The position numbers and the translations under genes were made by a program. From the NCBI GenBank assembly GCA_040401595.1, contig JBBAOE010000005.1, positions 84,835 through 148,834 of the forward strand: a DNA stretch of 64,000 nt. The letters run 5' to 3'. Below are positions 63,087 through 64,000 of this stretch, in pieces (within the stretch, counting starts at the first letter, position 1; every line of letters begins with the position of its first letter). Origin of the DNA: RFPW01 sp040401595. GTDB lineage: Bacteria; Pseudomonadota; Gammaproteobacteria; Burkholderiales; Burkholderiaceae_E. The notes below the pieces were generated by a model that did not search any database, had not been told where the DNA came from, and worked only from the letters and a program-made list of their open reading frames with translations.

Positions 63087-63814
63087 AGTGCGCCCGCCCT
63101 CGGTAACTCGACCACGACCCGGGTCTCCCACCCGAGTCCGATCTGAACCCGGCAACCTCCCCCCAGCGCCTGTGCTCGCTCGGAAATCGATCGCGGCATG
63201 AACGCCTTCGGGCGAGTGCCGGGTTCCACGGGATTGGCAATTTGCAGTCGGAACCGATCTGCGTGCCAAGACAACTGAATCTGTGCGCTGGAGGCGCAGG
63301 TGTGTCGGCGGATATTGCTGACGCCCTCGTTGACCAGATGCAAGACGGCGCTCGCGATAGGCTCGTTCACGCGGACCTCGCCCGCCACCGTCACCGTCAC
63401 CGGGATGCCGTAGAGATCACTGCAGCGGGACGCCTGAGCCCGAACGGCGCGGGCCAAGTCAATTTTCTGCTGAGAGTCCTCTGCCCGAAGTTGGGACACA
63501 TACCGGCGCATCGACAGAATTTCATCATCGACCCGCAAGATCAGCCGCTCAAGATCCTCGGTAATAGTGCTGCCCCCAGCGGCTTTGCGCCGAAGCGCTT
63601 CGAGCGCATATTTGAGGCCGAGGTAGGGCTGAAGCGTACTGTCGTGCAAGTCTCGGGAAATCTTGCGCCGCTCCCGCAACACCGATCCCTCAGCGATCGT
63701 GGCCTGGGGGGTGCACAGCCCCCCGCCCATCGAATGGGCTGGCCAACCGATCATCCGTCGTACCGGTACATCGACCGATCCGAACGCCTTGGCGCTTTCC
63801 GATAGCTTGGTCAT
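63083..63814 (-). CDS. Sensor histidine kinase (NarX/DegS type), possibly longer upstream
   Basis: The HisKA_3 box RERRKISRDLHDST (His57) and the HATPase N-box region NEGVSNIRRH identify a NarX/DegS-type kinase. I start at the ATG at 63814 (243 aa) because AGGA lies 5 bases before it. The frame stays open to the window edge at 64000, so a longer form with a sensor part upstream cannot be excluded. It overlaps the regulator gene by 4 bases, so the pair is co-translated. Confidence 0.85.
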   Translation of the reverse strand: MTKLSESAKAFGSVDVPVRRMIGWPAHSMGGGLCTPQATIAEGSVLRERRKISRDLHDSTLQPYLGLKYALEALRRKAAGGSTITEDLERLILRVDDEILSMRRYVSQLRAEDSQQKIDLARAVRAQASRCSDLYGIPVTVTVAGEVRVNEPIASAVLHLVNEGVSNIRRHTCASSAQIQLSWHADRFRLQIANPVEPGTRPKAFMPRSISERAQALGGGCRVQIGLGWETRVVVELPRAGAL

Positions 63815-64000
63815 TGGCATCCTGGCTGACTCCGCACGCGTCGCTGACGCCTCGAAACGGCATCGGACAATCAGACCCCGTCGAACCCCGCGAGGTCTTG
63901 TCCCCTCCGAGACCGCGATCAGTCTAATGATCGGAAAACCTTTGGAACGTGCAGAAGACCACAGACACAACCGCACCATGGAGGTGCCAAAAAGGCGAAA

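Noticed and set aside
1..64000. tRNA, rRNA, insertion sequences, prophage or CRISPR
   Set aside because: Gaps between genes are short, and I found no cloverleaf, transposase, integrase or spaced repeat signature. A tRNA/Rfam scan would settle this.

Overview
The window looks like a chromosomal segment from a high-GC betaproteobacterium, most likely of the order Burkholderiales. The reasons are the rne-moaA-moeA neighbourhood, the ParC/ParE, HtpG and Kup sequences, the purine-oxidation gene set and the layout of the Tad pilus locus. It holds about 57 protein genes packed tightly on both strands, with many 4-bp stop/start overlaps. I see no tRNA, rRNA, CRISPR array, insertion sequence or prophage. 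One run of exactly 100 N is an assembly gap, and the sequence around it indicates that nothing is really missing there.

Bases 1-26.2 kb are housekeeping: the C-terminal part of RNase E, molybdenum cofactor genes moaA and moeA, an MFS transporter, two small periplasmic cytochromes c, a MoxR ATPase with a VWA partner (CoxD/CoxE-like), a spermidine-synthase-fold protein, htpG, an AcuI/YhdH-type reductase, dsbB, parC, ettA, creA-parE-kup, the kinase srkA, and a short 6-phosphogluconate dehydrogenase followed by zwf. An orphan protein with an FtsH/M41-like HEAAH zinc motif (26252-26974) ends this part.

Bases 27-51 kb form a large purine acquisition and oxidation island. An NMT1-type ABC transporter (27090-29807) has an intrinsic-terminator-like hairpin in its leader. 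It is followed by an OHCU decarboxylase/allantoate amidohydrolase fusion, allantoinase PuuE, HIU hydrolase, membrane urate oxidase PuuD with a cytochrome c domain, a formamidase-family protein, an SDR, oligopeptidase A and xanthine dehydrogenase XdhA/XdhB. Divergent from xdhA are a Tsx-like outer-membrane channel, a BMP-family ABC importer (ATPase, two permeases, lipoprotein), a Rieske oxygenase and an adenine deaminase. Read together, these genes could import purines across both membranes and take adenine to hypoxanthine, xanthine, urate, HIU, OHCU, allantoin, allantoate and ureidoglycine. XdhC and the late ureide enzymes are not in the window. Several intergenic gaps here carry striking inverted or direct repeats that may be operators or RNA hairpins.

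Bases 51-64 kb hold a Tad/Flp pilus locus on the minus strand. Upstream is a histidine kinase/LuxR-type regulator pair, then two flp pilins, a terminator, the prepilin peptidase TadV, RcpC, the secretin RcpA, a small lipoprotein, TadG, two TadE-like pseudopilins, TadZ, TadA, TadB and TadC. No TadD-like TPR lipoprotein is visible.
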